NCBI GenBank assembly: GCA_024639745.1
Contig: JAHEHW010000005.1
Location: 1-19,593 of the forward strand
DNA from: Salaquimonas sp.
Lineage (GTDB): Bacteria > Pseudomonadota > Alphaproteobacteria > Rhizobiales > Rhizobiaceae
Reading direction: 5' to 3'
Length of the DNA stretch: 19,593 nucleotides
A program made the position numbers and the translations under genes. Below the pieces are notes generated by a model. It made no database searches, had not been told where the DNA came from, and saw only the letters and a program-made list of their open reading frames with translations. Numbering within the stretch: position 1 is the first letter of the stretch; every line of letters begins with the position of its first letter. Below, piece after piece: positions 1 through 8,076 of this stretch.

Positions 1-859
1 CGCGCTGTATTGTACGCGGGATGGTGCCATCTTCGATCCTCTCGAGGGTCTTCCGGATATCCGAACCGGCACCATCCGTTTTATCGGCGATGCAGAGGCG
101 CGCATCGGGGAAGACCATTTGAGGATATTGCGATTTTTCCGGTTCTTCGCCTGGTACGGTCAGGGACGGCCCGACGCTGCCGGTATCAAGGCCTGCGCGA
201 AGATGAAAGAGAAACTCAAGTCAATCTCTGCAGAGAGAATCTGGGCGGAATTGTCGAAACTTCTGGCGGCAGCTGCACCCGGTCGTGCTTTGCTCTGGAT
301 GCGGACAACGGGCGTCCTTGGTGTCGTTCTGCCGGAGACGGAAAAGTGGGGCATCGATCTGATCCCGCATCTGACCGCGTTCGAGGCTGATGCTCAACGT
401 AAGCCGGACGCGCTTTTGCGTTTGATGACGATGGTGCCGCCCGAACCGCAACCGATCACTGCAATGGCCCGCCGTCTGAAGACCAGCAAGCGGGAGGAGA
501 AACGATTGCTTGCCTGGGCGATGTGTCAGTTGCCCGATTCTCCAGGCGATCATGCCGAGCTTGCGAAAGCACTTTACCGCGGCAATCCGGATGCAATCCG
601 CGACCGACTTGCGCTGGAGGCTGTGCGCTTGCGCTCCCGCGATGACAGCTCACCGGAGCATATAGCTACAGTCACAGCGGCCTTTGAATACGCGGAAGAC
701 TGGAAACGTCCCGAGTTCCCGCTTGCTGGCGAAGACATGATCCGATCCGGCATGCAAAAGGGGCCTGAGCTGGGTCGCATGCTCAGAATACTCGAAGACG
801 ACTGGGTAGAGAGCGGTTTTGAACTCGACAAAGAAAGTTTGCTCAGCCGCCTACAATAA
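1..859 (+). CDS. cca: CCA tRNA nucleotidyltransferase / poly(A) polymerase family protein, 3' part only
   Basis: The reading frame is already open at base 2 and runs to TAA at 857-859, so the 5' end lies outside the window; about 285 codons are present. The first visible residues include DPLEGLPDIRTG and, shortly after, GEDHLRILRFFRFFAWYG. These match the neck region that follows the catalytic palm in class II nucleotidyltransferases, which add the CCA end to tRNA or a poly(A) tail to RNA. The metal-binding GSxxxG and DxD motifs would lie upstream and cannot be checked. The remaining roughly 230 residues are helical and poorly conserved, as in the C-terminal RNA-binding part of alphaproteobacterial members. 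An ATG at 119 is internal, not the start. The gene is convergent with the DUF1059 gene 48 bases downstream. The family is certain; CCA-adding rather than poly(A) activity is inferred from the alphaproteobacterial context. Confidence 0.88.
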   Translation, partial: ALYCTRDGAIFDPLEGLPDIRTGTIRFIGDAEARIGEDHLRILRFFRFFAWYGQGRPDAAGIKACAKMKEKLKSISAERIWAELSKLLAAAAPGRALLWMRTTGVLGVVLPETEKWGIDLIPHLTAFEADAQRKPDALLRLMTMVPPEPQPITAMARRLKTSKREEKRLLAWAMCQLPDSPGDHAELAKALYRGNPDAIRDRLALEAVRLRSRDDSSPEHIATVTAAFEYAEDWKRPEFPLAGEDMIRSGMQKGPELGRMLRILEDDWVESGFELDKESLLSRLQ

Positions 860-907
860 GCGTCCACTGGCCCCTGTGCTTATGTTGCAATGTAACCGGC
901 GAGCTAA

Positions 908-1096
908 TCAGGCCACCTTGCTCTTCGAGTCAACGATCCGATTCTTGATCGCTGCGACCATGGATTCGCGGATCGTCTGTTCGCCGTGAGCGGATTTCAG
1001 ATGCTCGACGGCGCGACGAACGATTTCGGCTTCTTCATCTGCCGTGGTGTGCCAGTCACATCCGGGAACGAGTGTTCCGCATTCAAAGGTTTTCAT
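908..1096 (-). CDS. DUF1059 domain small protein
   Basis: A 62-residue cytoplasmic protein that looks like a complete DUF1059 domain: it begins MKTFECGTLVPGCDWHTTAD and continues with an acidic helix and HLKSAHG. The function of the family is not known. Conserved-type Cys6, Cys13, His16, His32 and His37 are spaced like a small metal (zinc) site; this is inference. The ATG at 1096 is chosen because a good ribosome binding site (GGAGG, complement of 1103-1107) sits 6 bases upstream on the minus strand. A start further upstream at 1180 would add 28 residues unlike the family. The gene follows hemF on the same strand after 123 bases, so cotranscription is possible but not shown. Confidence 0.85.
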   Translation of the reverse strand: MKTFECGTLVPGCDWHTTADEEAEIVRRAVEHLKSAHGEQTIRESMVAAIKNRIVDSKSKVA

Positions 1097-1219
1097 GGCA
1101 GTCCTCCATTCGTTTTGATTGAATAAAGACCGCAACCGGCTGCGACCACCGGTGCGATCACTGGGCAGGCAACATATCACACGAGATATTTTTCAGAAAG
1201 GATCGGACCTGAATCGTGA

Positions 1220-2137
1220 TCAAGGCCAACGAACGGTCGGTGGCATCGAGGAGAGGATCGACTCGACATTGCCGCCGGTTTTCAATCCGAAAATCGTTCC
1301 ACGGTCGTAGAGAAGGTTGAATTCGACATAGCGGCCGCGGCGGATCAGCTGTTCTTCGCGCTCTTCCGGTGTCCATTCTCTCGACATGTTGCGTTTAACG
1401 ATTGCCGGATAGGCCACGTTAAAGGCCTTGCCCACATCGCGGGTAAAGGCAAAATCGGCTTCCCAACCGCCAGTTTCGTCGGGCGAATGGAGGTAATCAT
1501 AGAATATGCCGCCGATGCCGCGCATTTCATTGCGGTGCTTGAGGAAGAAATACTCGTCGCACCATTTCTTGAACTTGTCGTAGTCGGCTACGGGGTAACG
1601 TTGGCAGACGAAACGCATGGCCTTGTGGAAGAGTTTCGAGTCCTCGTCTTCTTGAGTGCGGCGAGCATTGAGCATAGGGGTCAAGTCGGCACCGCCGCCG
1701 AACCACTGTCCAGTTGTCACCACCATCCGCGTATTCATGTGCACGGTCGGTACGTTCGGGTTCCAGGGGTGTGCGATCAGAGATATGCCGGACGCCCAAA
1801 ACCGTGGATCTTCCTCCGCACCAGGGATTTGGGAGCGGAACTCTTCGGAAAATTCGCCAAAGACCGTCGAGGTGTGAACGCCGACTTTCTCGAAGAGGCG
1901 GCCATGCATGATCGACATGCGACCGCCTCCGCCTTTGCCTTCTTCCCGTTGCCAGTCCTTGGCTTCGAATTTGCCGGGCGCGTGATCGGAAAAGGGGCCC
2001 TCGAGTTCTTCTTCCAACTGCTCTAATCTGGCGCAGATCTGGTTGCGCAAATTCTGAAACCACTGCTCGGCTGCAGTCTTCTTGCTTTCAATATCGGAAG
2101 GAAGCCCGTTCGGAATCTTTGCCTTTTCTGTGCTCAT
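1220..2137 (-). CDS. hemF: Oxygen-dependent coproporphyrinogen III oxidase
   Basis: HemF carries out the oxidative decarboxylation of two propionate side chains of coproporphyrinogen III to give protoporphyrinogen IX, using O2, in the cytoplasm. The protein is about 305 residues, the usual length. Typical blocks in order are [20 protein letters not shown], a following STVFGEF, then GGGADLTPM, then a block with [16 protein letters not shown] and [11 protein letters not shown], and the C-terminal [20 protein letters not shown] with a following [13 protein letters not shown]. The ATG at 2137 fits family N-termini (an [20 protein letters not shown] start), although the ribosome binding site is weak. 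A start at 2236 would add 33 residues and run through the divergent promoter region. Nearby petABC makes a link to aerobic respiration sensible. No FNR-type box was seen in front of it. Confidence 0.96.
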   Translation of the reverse strand: MSTEKAKIPNGLPSDIESKKTAAEQWFQNLRNQICARLEQLEEELEGPFSDHAPGKFEAKDWQREEGKGGGGRMSIMHGRLFEKVGVHTSTVFGEFSEEFRSQIPGAEEDPRFWASGISLIAHPWNPNVPTVHMNTRMVVTTGQWFGGGADLTPMLNARRTQEDEDSKLFHKAMRFVCQRYPVADYDKFKKWCDEYFFLKHRNEMRGIGGIFYDYLHSPDETGGWEADFAFTRDVGKAFNVAYPAIVKRNMSREWTPEEREEQLIRRGRYVEFNLLYDRGTIFGLKTGGNVESILSSMPPTVRWP

Positions 2138-2218
2138 ATCACGCTGCCCATCTGTGGAATTCCGGCGCTCTTTAACAGCCGCCCGTTGGCCCGTCCATAG
2201 GGCACAGACAAATGGCGC

Positions 2219-2247
2219 TTGACTTGCGTCATTCATGGTGCGTTGAT
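2219..2247 (+). promoter_or_regulatory. Possible sigma-70 promoter for the 2282 gene
   Basis: TTGACT at 2219-2224 is followed, after 17 bases, by GTTGAT at 2242-2247. The -35 box matches at five of six positions, the -10 box at three of six. Transcription would start near 2254, leaving a leader of about 28 bases before the ATG at 2282. This is pattern matching only. Confidence 0.3.
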
Positions 2248-2281
2248 GGTTCTAGCGCTTATTGAAGCCGGAGGGCTGGAA

Positions 2282-2614
2282 ATGGGTAACCGAGAAACAG
2301 CGCCGCAGGATAATGGCCCTGAAACCCCTTTCGATGATTCGCGCATTTACTGGCAAAGGCAAAAGGCTGCGCTCGACAAGGCGCTTGGCGAGCGCAAGCG
2401 TTGGTCGAGCAAGCGGCGTAATGGCGAGGCCGGTGAAGCGAAGAGCTGGAAACGCGTTTCCTATTCGCTGCCGCGTTCCGAAGCACAGGCCAAGGCACGG
2501 GAATTCTTGAGGAAATACCCGAAAGCGGCTTACTGGTCCGAGGTCGAAAGCTGGCGTGAATTGCCCGGTGACGTTATCGAATTTACCATGCGGCGCCTGC
2601 CTACGGCCGACTAG
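2282..2614 (+). CDS. Hypothetical protein, small, basic C-terminal half
   Basis: A 110-residue soluble protein that I cannot assign to a named family. The start ATG at 2282 has a GGAGGG motif about 8 bases upstream, which is strong support for this start and for the gene being real. The N-terminal 20 residues are polar and probably disordered. A Lys/Arg-rich stretch follows (around residues 30-55, including KRRNGEAGEAKSWKR), then SLPRSEAQAKAREFLRKYPK and a hydrophobic-aromatic C-terminus with WSEVESWRELPGDVIEF. There is no signal peptide or membrane segment. It is divergent from hemF and converges on trmL, leaving only 8 bases between the two stop codons. No function is proposed. Confidence 0.75.
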   Translation: MGNRETAPQDNGPETPFDDSRIYWQRQKAALDKALGERKRWSSKRRNGEAGEAKSWKRVSYSLPRSEAQAKAREFLRKYPKAAYWSEVESWRELPGDVIEFTMRRLPTAD

Positions 2615-2622
2615 CGGGTCGA

Positions 2623-3078
2623 TCATACGGTCGTCTGACGAAGCGCTTCCCCCAGAACCATTGCGCCGCTGATCGCCTGATTGAGACTGCGAGCGCCTTT
2701 CTGCATCCTGATTGTTACGCTTGCATCGACCCTTTGGTGCAACGATTCCGGCACGCCCGCCGATTCGCGCCCAAGCAGTAGAATATCTGCCGGCGAGAAA
2801 GAAAAGCCGGTGTAGGAGGTGTCGGCTTTGGTGGTCAGGAGGATCAGTCTCTTCCCGGCTTTGTGCCGCCACTGGTCGAATACCTCGAAATCCGCATAGC
2901 GGGTGACTGCGGCCAGCTCGGCATAATCCATCCCGGCGCGTCTCAAGGCGGTATCATCTGTCCTGAAGCCTGCCGGTTCGACGATATGGAGATCCGTACC
3001 GGTGCAGGCGGCCAGGCGCATCAGCGTTCCGGTATTGCCGGCGATGTCGGGCTGATAAAGGGCGATTGCCGGTCTCAT
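2623..3078 (-). CDS. trmL: tRNA (cytidine(34)-2'-O)-methyltransferase, SPOUT family
   Basis: TrmL methylates the ribose of the wobble base in certain leucine tRNAs, using S-adenosylmethionine. The protein is about 151 residues, the usual size of this minimal SPOUT enzyme. It starts MRPAIALYQPDIAGNTGTLM, where the N-x-G block is typical. The C-terminal trefoil-knot region shows ILLLGRESAGVP and, near the end, ARSLNQAISGAMVLGEAL, the two cofactor-binding loops of the family. The ATG at 3078 is chosen because AGAAAG lies about 9 bases upstream on the minus strand; a GTG two codons earlier (3084) is possible. The gene is divergent from the ABC exporter operon. Confidence 0.93.
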   Translation of the reverse strand: MRPAIALYQPDIAGNTGTLMRLAACTGTDLHIVEPAGFRTDDTALRRAGMDYAELAAVTRYADFEVFDQWRHKAGKRLILLTTKADTSYTGFSFSPADILLLGRESAGVPESLHQRVDASVTIRMQKGARSLNQAISGAMVLGEALRQTTV

Positions 3079-3187
3079 TGACACTGCTTTCTGTGGATCA
3101 TTGCGCCGTTTGTCTTATATGACTGCGGTCGAAACACGCAAAGGGGCAATATCGACAATCGTTTGCAGGCCGATACGCCACGAGCCC

Positions 3188-3199
3188 GGAGCTATCTTG
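3188..3199 (+). promoter_or_regulatory. Ribosome binding site and TTG start of the first ABC exporter
   Basis: GGAG at 3188-3191 lies five bases before TTG at 3197-3199. Translation from this TTG gives an N-terminus (M)FSYFEKTVDPYPPEEPERPP, close in shape and length to the neighbouring paralogue, which begins near IFGWFEARIDPFAERADYQP. Starts further upstream (TTG 3101, ATG 3119) have no comparable binding site and would add 26-32 residues that look unlike the family. Confidence 0.6.
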
Positions 3200-5068
3200 T
3201 TCAGCTATTTCGAAAAAACGGTCGACCCCTATCCGCCGGAAGAGCCCGAGCGCCCGCCGGAAAGGTTTCTACCGTTTTGCTGGTACTATACCAGGCCGGT
3301 CGCAGGCTGGGTCTTGCTGATGGCATTGCTTACAGCCGTTCTGGCTGCCGGCGAGGTGATCCTGTTCGGTTTTTTGGGTAATCTAGTCGATTGGCTGTCT
3401 GCTTCCAAACCTGACGGATTTCTCCAGAGAGAGGGTTGGACGCTGGTAGGAATCGCCGTCTTTCTCCTGATCTTCCTGCCCGCTGTTTCGCTTTTTCATT
3501 CAGTGATCACGCATCAGACGCTGCTCGGCAATTACCCGATGATCGCGCGCTGGCAGATGCACCGTTATCTCTTGAAGCAAAGCATGGACTTCTTCGCCAA
3601 CGAGTTTGCAGGGCGTGTGGCCACCCGCGTGATGCAAACATCGCTGGCGGTTCGCGAAGCGGTGATGAAAGTTGCCGATATCATGGTCTATGTGGCGGTC
3701 TATTTCGTAAGCATGATTGTGATGATCGGAAATTCCGACTGGCGCCTTGCGATGCCTATGGTTTTGTGGGTTGTGATCTATATCGGGGTGATCGCCTATT
3801 TCGTCCCGAGGCTGAAACGGGCGAGCGCGGAGCAGGCCGACGCCCGGTCGATGATGACGGGTCGTGTTGTCGATTCCTATACCAATATCAATACCGTCAA
3901 ACTATTCTCCCACGCCGGACGCGAGGCTGCCTATGCTCGGGAAAGCATGGATGAGTTTCTCGGCACGGTTCACAAGCAGATGCGGTTCGTGACCAAATTC
4001 GAGGTGGTGGTCGAATTCAACAATGCGCTTGTGGTTTTCCTGATCGGGTCTCTGTCGATCTGGCTCTGGATGAATTCACTCGTAACGACCGGGGCAATCG
4101 CGGTTGCCGTCGCGCTTGCGCTGCGCCTCAACGGCATGTCGCAATGGATTATGTGGGAGGTTTCCTCCCTGTTCGAAAATATAGGCGTCATTCATGACGG
4201 TATGAGCATGATGGCGACGCGGCGCAGCATTTCCGATCAGCCGGACGCCAAACCGCTTGCGGCCATTGAAGGCAAAATCACGTTCGAGAAGATCACCTTC
4301 AATTACGGCAAAGCGCGTGAGGAAACGCCGGGCGAGGATCACGTCATTCGTGACTTCTCGCTAGAAATAGCGCCTGGGGAAAAGCTCGGTCTCGTAGGGC
4401 GGTCCGGGGCGGGTAAGACAACCCTCGTCAATCTTCTGCTTCGTTTCTACGATGTGGAAGGCGGCAAGGTCATGATCGACGGACAAGACATTGCCGGGGT
4501 AAGCCAGGAATCGCTTCGCGCGGCAATCGGCGTCGTGACCCAGGATACGTCGCTGCTGCATCGTTCGATACGGGACAATATTGCCTATGCGCGACCTGAC
4601 GCGACCGACGAACAGGTGATCGCCGCCGCCAAGAAAGCCCGTGCCTGGGAATTCATACAAACGCTCGAGGACCAGCAGGGACGCAAAGGGCTGGATGCCC
4701 ATGTCGGCGAACGGGGTGTCAAGCTATCGGGCGGGCAACGGCAGCGCGTCGCGATTTCGCGTGTGTTTTTGAAAGATGCGCCGATACTCGTTCTGGACGA
4801 GGCGACATCGGCGCTGGACTCGGAAGTCGAAGCGGCAATCCAGGAAAGCCTCTTCGATCTGATGGAGGGCAAGACCGTTATAGCAATTGCCCACCGCCTA
4901 TCGACCATCGCATCGCTAGACCGGCTCATCGTGATGGATCGAGGTCAAATTGTTGAAAGCGGCACCCATGAGGTGTTGATCGCGGATGACGGCCTTTATG
5001 CCGAACTCTGGAGTCGGCAATCAGGCGGGTTCCTCGGAATTGGGAATACCGAGAGGCTTGCCGGATGA
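3197..5068 (+). CDS. ABC exporter half-transporter (membrane domain fused to ATPase), first of pair
   Basis: A half-size ABC exporter of about 623 residues in the inner membrane: a six-helix membrane domain (about residues 35-330), then a nucleotide-binding domain. The ATPase motifs are all intact: Walker A GRSGAGKT (401-408), Q-loop Gln near 449, signature LSGGQRQR (510-517), Walker B ILVLDE (catalytic Glu 535) and H-loop His 566. The substrate is unknown; the family includes lipid, peptide and drug exporters. The TTG start at 3197 is preferred for its binding site and agreement with the paralogue; a longer form from 3101 or 3119 cannot be excluded. The stop overlaps the ATG of the next gene (ATGA, 5065-5068), so the two products are probably made in step and form a heterodimer. 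Confidence 0.93.
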   Translation: MFSYFEKTVDPYPPEEPERPPERFLPFCWYYTRPVAGWVLLMALLTAVLAAGEVILFGFLGNLVDWLSASKPDGFLQREGWTLVGIAVFLLIFLPAVSLFHSVITHQTLLGNYPMIARWQMHRYLLKQSMDFFANEFAGRVATRVMQTSLAVREAVMKVADIMVYVAVYFVSMIVMIGNSDWRLAMPMVLWVVIYIGVIAYFVPRLKRASAEQADARSMMTGRVVDSYTNINTVKLFSHAGREAAYARESMDEFLGTVHKQMRFVTKFEVVVEFNNALVVFLIGSLSIWLWMNSLVTTGAIAVAVALALRLNGMSQWIMWEVSSLFENIGVIHDGMSMMATRRSISDQPDAKPLAAIEGKITFEKITFNYGKAREETPGEDHVIRDFSLEIAPGEKLGLVGRSGAGKTTLVNLLLRFYDVEGGKVMIDGQDIAGVSQESLRAAIGVVTQDTSLLHRSIRDNIAYARPDATDEQVIAAAKKARAWEFIQTLEDQQGRKGLDAHVGERGVKLSGGQRQRVAISRVFLKDAPILVLDEATSALDSEVEAAIQESLFDLMEGKTVIAIAHRLSTIASLDRLIVMDRGQIVESGTHEVLIADDGLYAELWSRQSGGFLGIGNTERLAG

Positions 5069-6942
5069 CTCGAGTGCTCGATCGAATATTCGGGTGGTTC
5101 GAAGCGAGGATCGATCCGTTTGCCGAACGGGCTGATTATCAGCCACCGGCAAGTTTTTTCCGATATGTCTGGCATTATGTGCGGCAGGCGAAACTCTTTT
5201 TCGCGCTGATGCTGTTTATCGGTTTTCTGAATGCGGGGATCGAGGCGCTGGTCTTCACCTTCGTGGGTGAGATCGTCGATATTCTAACGGCTTTCGAACC
5301 TGGGGCTGAGGGCGGCTGGACCGGATTGATCGCGCAGGCAGGCTGGCCGCTCTTGGGCATGTTGCTGGTAACGCTAGTTCTGCGGGTTTCGGTAATCGCC
5401 ATCCAGGCCCTGATTGAAGAACAGGTGATAGTTCCTGGCTTCTTCACCCTGATGCGTTGGCAAAGTCACCAGCATATCGTTCGTCAGTCGCTCGCTTTTT
5501 TTCAAAACGATCTTTCAGGCCGGGTTGCCCAGAAAGTGTTCCAGACCGGACACGCCATGGGCGACATGATGGTATCGCTCAATCAGACGATTGCTTTCAT
5601 CGCGGCATATGCTTTCACCACCTTCGGGCTGCTGCTTTCGCTCAATGTGATGCTTGGCGTGATGGTAATTCTCTGGGTTATCGGTTTTGCGCTGCTGGCG
5701 CGGTTGTTCATTCCGCGAATACGTGCTCACGGGAAAAAGACCGCTGAGGCTGGGGCCGTGGCGACCGGGCGCATGGTTGATGGCTATTCTAACATTTCGA
5801 CCGTGAAACTTCATGGCGCTACGTCGCGCGAGAACGACTGGGTGCGGGAAGGAATTGCCGGGCAGTACAACGCGCTCAGGATGTTCACCCGAGATCTGTC
5901 GGGCGTAAGAGTGTCGCTTGCAGCGCTCAGCAACGCCATGGTCTGCCTGATTGCATGGCAGGCAATCGACCTATGGCTGGCAAGTGCCATCACGCTCGGC
6001 CAGGTCGCTTTTTCGCTGGCGCTCGTGCTGCGGCTCAGCCTGCTTCTGAACCGGTTGATGGGAATCCTGAACGGCTTTTTCCGGAATGTCGGTGTTGTCC
6101 AAAATTCAATGGACCTGATCGCGCGGCCGCTGGAAATCCGAGATGATCCCGATGCCCCGGCGCTTGAGTTTCGAGAGGGCCGGATCGAGATCGACCGCAT
6201 CCGGTTCAATTACGGAAAGCGGGAAAAGCTTTTCGATGACTTGTCCCTGACCATCGAATCGGGTGAGAAGGTCGGCATCATTGGTCCTTCCGGTGCGGGA
6301 AAATCGACTCTGGTCAGTTTGTTGCTTCGGTTTTTCGAACTCGACAGCGGGCAAATCCGGATCGACGGTCAGAATATTGCGAAGGTTCAGCAGGACAGTC
6401 TTCGCCAACAGTTTTCAATGGTGCAGCAGGAAACTGCGATTTTTCACCGATCGGTCCATGACAATATCGCCCACGGGCGACCATCGGCATCGATCGAAGA
6501 GGTTGTCTCGGCTGCAAAACAGGCCCGTGCAGATGAATTCATCCGTGAATTGACCGATGCACGAGGGCGCAAGGGCTATGATGCGCATGTCGGGGAGCGC
6601 GGGGTGCAGCTATCTGGCGGGCAACGTCAGCGGATTGCCATCGCCCGCGTGTTTTTGCGTGACGCTCCTTTCCTGATTCTCGACGAGGCGACCTCGCAGC
6701 TCGACAGCGGGATCGAGGAAGCGATCCGGGACAACCTGATGGAACTCATGGAGGGTAAGACCGTCATAGCGATCGCGCATCGCCTCTCGACGATTGCGGC
6801 GCTGGACCGCCTGGTCATTCTTGACAAGGGCCGGATAGTGGAAGAGGGAACGCATCGCGAACTGGTCACCCGTGGCGGGCTTTATGCCCATCTCTGGGAG
6901 AAGCAGTCGGGTGGTTTTCTCGCGGATATGCCTTCCAAATGA
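5065..6942 (+). CDS. ABC exporter half-transporter (membrane domain fused to ATPase), second of pair
   Basis: A 625-residue paralogue of the preceding protein with the same layout: membrane domain about residues 35-345, ATPase about 372-615. Walker A GPSGAGKS (407-414), Q-loop Gln 455, signature LSGGQRQR (516-523), Walker B LILDE (catalytic Glu 541) and H-loop His 572 are all present, so both sites of a heterodimer would be competent for hydrolysis. The D-loop reads TSQLDS, against TSALDS in the first protein, a small asymmetry. The coupling segments TNINTVKLFSHAGRE and SNISTVKLHGATSRE in the two proteins show that they are related by duplication. Its stop overlaps the start of the EamA gene (ATGA, 6939-6942). 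The substrate is unknown. Confidence 0.94.
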   Translation: MTRVLDRIFGWFEARIDPFAERADYQPPASFFRYVWHYVRQAKLFFALMLFIGFLNAGIEALVFTFVGEIVDILTAFEPGAEGGWTGLIAQAGWPLLGMLLVTLVLRVSVIAIQALIEEQVIVPGFFTLMRWQSHQHIVRQSLAFFQNDLSGRVAQKVFQTGHAMGDMMVSLNQTIAFIAAYAFTTFGLLLSLNVMLGVMVILWVIGFALLARLFIPRIRAHGKKTAEAGAVATGRMVDGYSNISTVKLHGATSRENDWVREGIAGQYNALRMFTRDLSGVRVSLAALSNAMVCLIAWQAIDLWLASAITLGQVAFSLALVLRLSLLLNRLMGILNGFFRNVGVVQNSMDLIARPLEIRDDPDAPALEFREGRIEIDRIRFNYGKREKLFDDLSLTIESGEKVGIIGPSGAGKSTLVSLLLRFFELDSGQIRIDGQNIAKVQQDSLRQQFSMVQQETAIFHRSVHDNIAHGRPSASIEEVVSAAKQARADEFIRELTDARGRKGYDAHVGERGVQLSGGQRQRIAIARVFLRDAPFLILDEATSQLDSGIEEAIRDNLMELMEGKTVIAIAHRLSTIAALDRLVILDKGRIVEEGTHRELVTRGGLYAHLWEKQSGGFLADMPSK

Positions 6943-7838
6943 CACTTTATGAATTGGCTGCGGTCGGCGCAGCGAGTTGCTGGGCGTTATCCAGCTTGAT
7001 TTCACGCGAGGCCTCCCAGCATCTGGGCGCAATCGCGTTCAACCGGACCCGCATGGCCATTGTCCTCGTTATGCTTGGCGGCTGGACCGCGATCTCAGGC
7101 GGAATGAGTTCGATCGAAGACTGGCATTGGACACCGGTCCTGCTCTCCGGCTTTATCGGTATTTTCATGGGCGACACGGCGCTGTTCCTGACACTGAACC
7201 GCCTGGGCCCGCGCCGGACATCCATCCTGTTTTCCCTGAATGCACCGGTTTCCGCCTTTCTCGGTTGGCTCGCCCTTGATGAGGTGCTGACCGGTAAGGA
7301 AACGATAGGTATTCTGGTGGTGTTTGCCGGTGTCATCATTGCCATCGCCTTCGGGAAGCGCCGTTCGCAATTGCACCAATGGGAAGAGGTGAGGGGTGGC
7401 CTGGCGGCTGGCGTGCTTCTCGGGTTGATCGCGGCCTTGTGTCAGGCAACCGGCTCACTGATCGCGCGTCCGGTAATGGCGAGCGGGGCAGACCCAGTTG
7501 CCGTCTCGGCGGTTCGGGTTGCTGTGGCCGTCTTGTTTCTCAGTCTCTTGATGGCGGCTCCCTTTGAACGGTTTCACCAGCAGAATGAAATGACGCGTCG
7601 CGTGTTTGCGATCTGCGCCATAACCGGTTTCCTCGGCATGGCCGCAGGCATGACGTTGATCCTTTACGCGCTTTCCGGTGGAGAGGTCGGGATCGTCACC
7701 ACGTTATCGGCGACCTCACCGGCACTGATGCTGCCGCTCATTTGGCTGAAGACCGGCGAGCGTCCAGCAGGTCCGGCATGGCTGGGCGCGGCGCTTGCGG
7801 TGATCGGCTCTGGCCTGATCTTCGGTGTATTCGGCTAG
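6939..7838 (+). CDS. EamA/DMT superfamily transporter
   Basis: A 299-residue inner-membrane protein with about ten hydrophobic segments arranged as two similar halves, the typical layout of drug/metabolite transporters with two EamA domains. Typical features include the first-helix pattern with CWALSSLISRE, the LGPRRTSILFSLNAPVSAFL segment at the end of the first half, and the equivalent GIVTTLSATSPALMLPLI with a following TGERP loop in the second half. It starts within the stop of the second ABC gene, so it is translated as the third member of that unit. Members of this family move amino acids, drugs or sugars across the inner membrane; the substrate here cannot be read from sequence. Being coupled to two ABC half-exporters is unusual enough to suggest a shared or related substrate. 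Confidence 0.92.
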   Translation: MTLYELAAVGAASCWALSSLISREASQHLGAIAFNRTRMAIVLVMLGGWTAISGGMSSIEDWHWTPVLLSGFIGIFMGDTALFLTLNRLGPRRTSILFSLNAPVSAFLGWLALDEVLTGKETIGILVVFAGVIIAIAFGKRRSQLHQWEEVRGGLAAGVLLGLIAALCQATGSLIARPVMASGADPVAVSAVRVAVAVLFLSLLMAAPFERFHQQNEMTRRVFAICAITGFLGMAAGMTLILYALSGGEVGIVTTLSATSPALMLPLIWLKTGERPAGPAWLGAALAVIGSGLIFGVFG

Positions 7839-8076
7839 GAGCGGTCCGCTCAAGCCCTGTTTCAAGGGAAACATGAATTGAATTGCCTCCGGACCCGGCA
7901 TGGTTCAAACGGCGCGCGCTCAGTCGTGAGGATCGGCAGGAACTGCCGTTGGAGAACTGTTGCAGGCCGATCCCGAGACGGGCGGCCTATGAGAAACAGA
8001 AACGAATAGGGGCGCGGAAACCGCAAGGCCGGGAGACAGGTCGAGGAGGTCTGACGGAGTTCCGCTATAAACTCAA
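7839..8076 (+). other. Intergenic region with several hairpins, leader of the CHAP-like gene
   Basis: No convincing gene is seen in these 238 bases. Directly after the EamA stop is a palindrome, GAGCGGTCCGCTC (7839-7851), and then CCCT/AGGG arms around 7855-7867; there is no run of T, so an intrinsic terminator is not clear. Nearer the next gene, GCGGAA (8014-8019) can pair with TTCCGC (8060-8065), enclosing a purine-rich stretch; a local GCGG-AAA-CCGC hairpin competes with it. This could be a structured leader. No known riboswitch was recognised, and no clear -35/-10 pair was found. Confidence 0.4.

Noticed and set aside
856..883. ATAAGC/GCTTAT arms after the CCA enzyme gene as a terminator
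   Set aside because: Only 6 bp with a 16-base loop and no T run; too weak to call.
3078..3083. A perfect TTGACA as -35 box for the ABC exporter unit
   Set aside because: No acceptable -10 box lies 16-18 bases downstream; the nearest candidates give spacers of about 12 or 28 bases or more.
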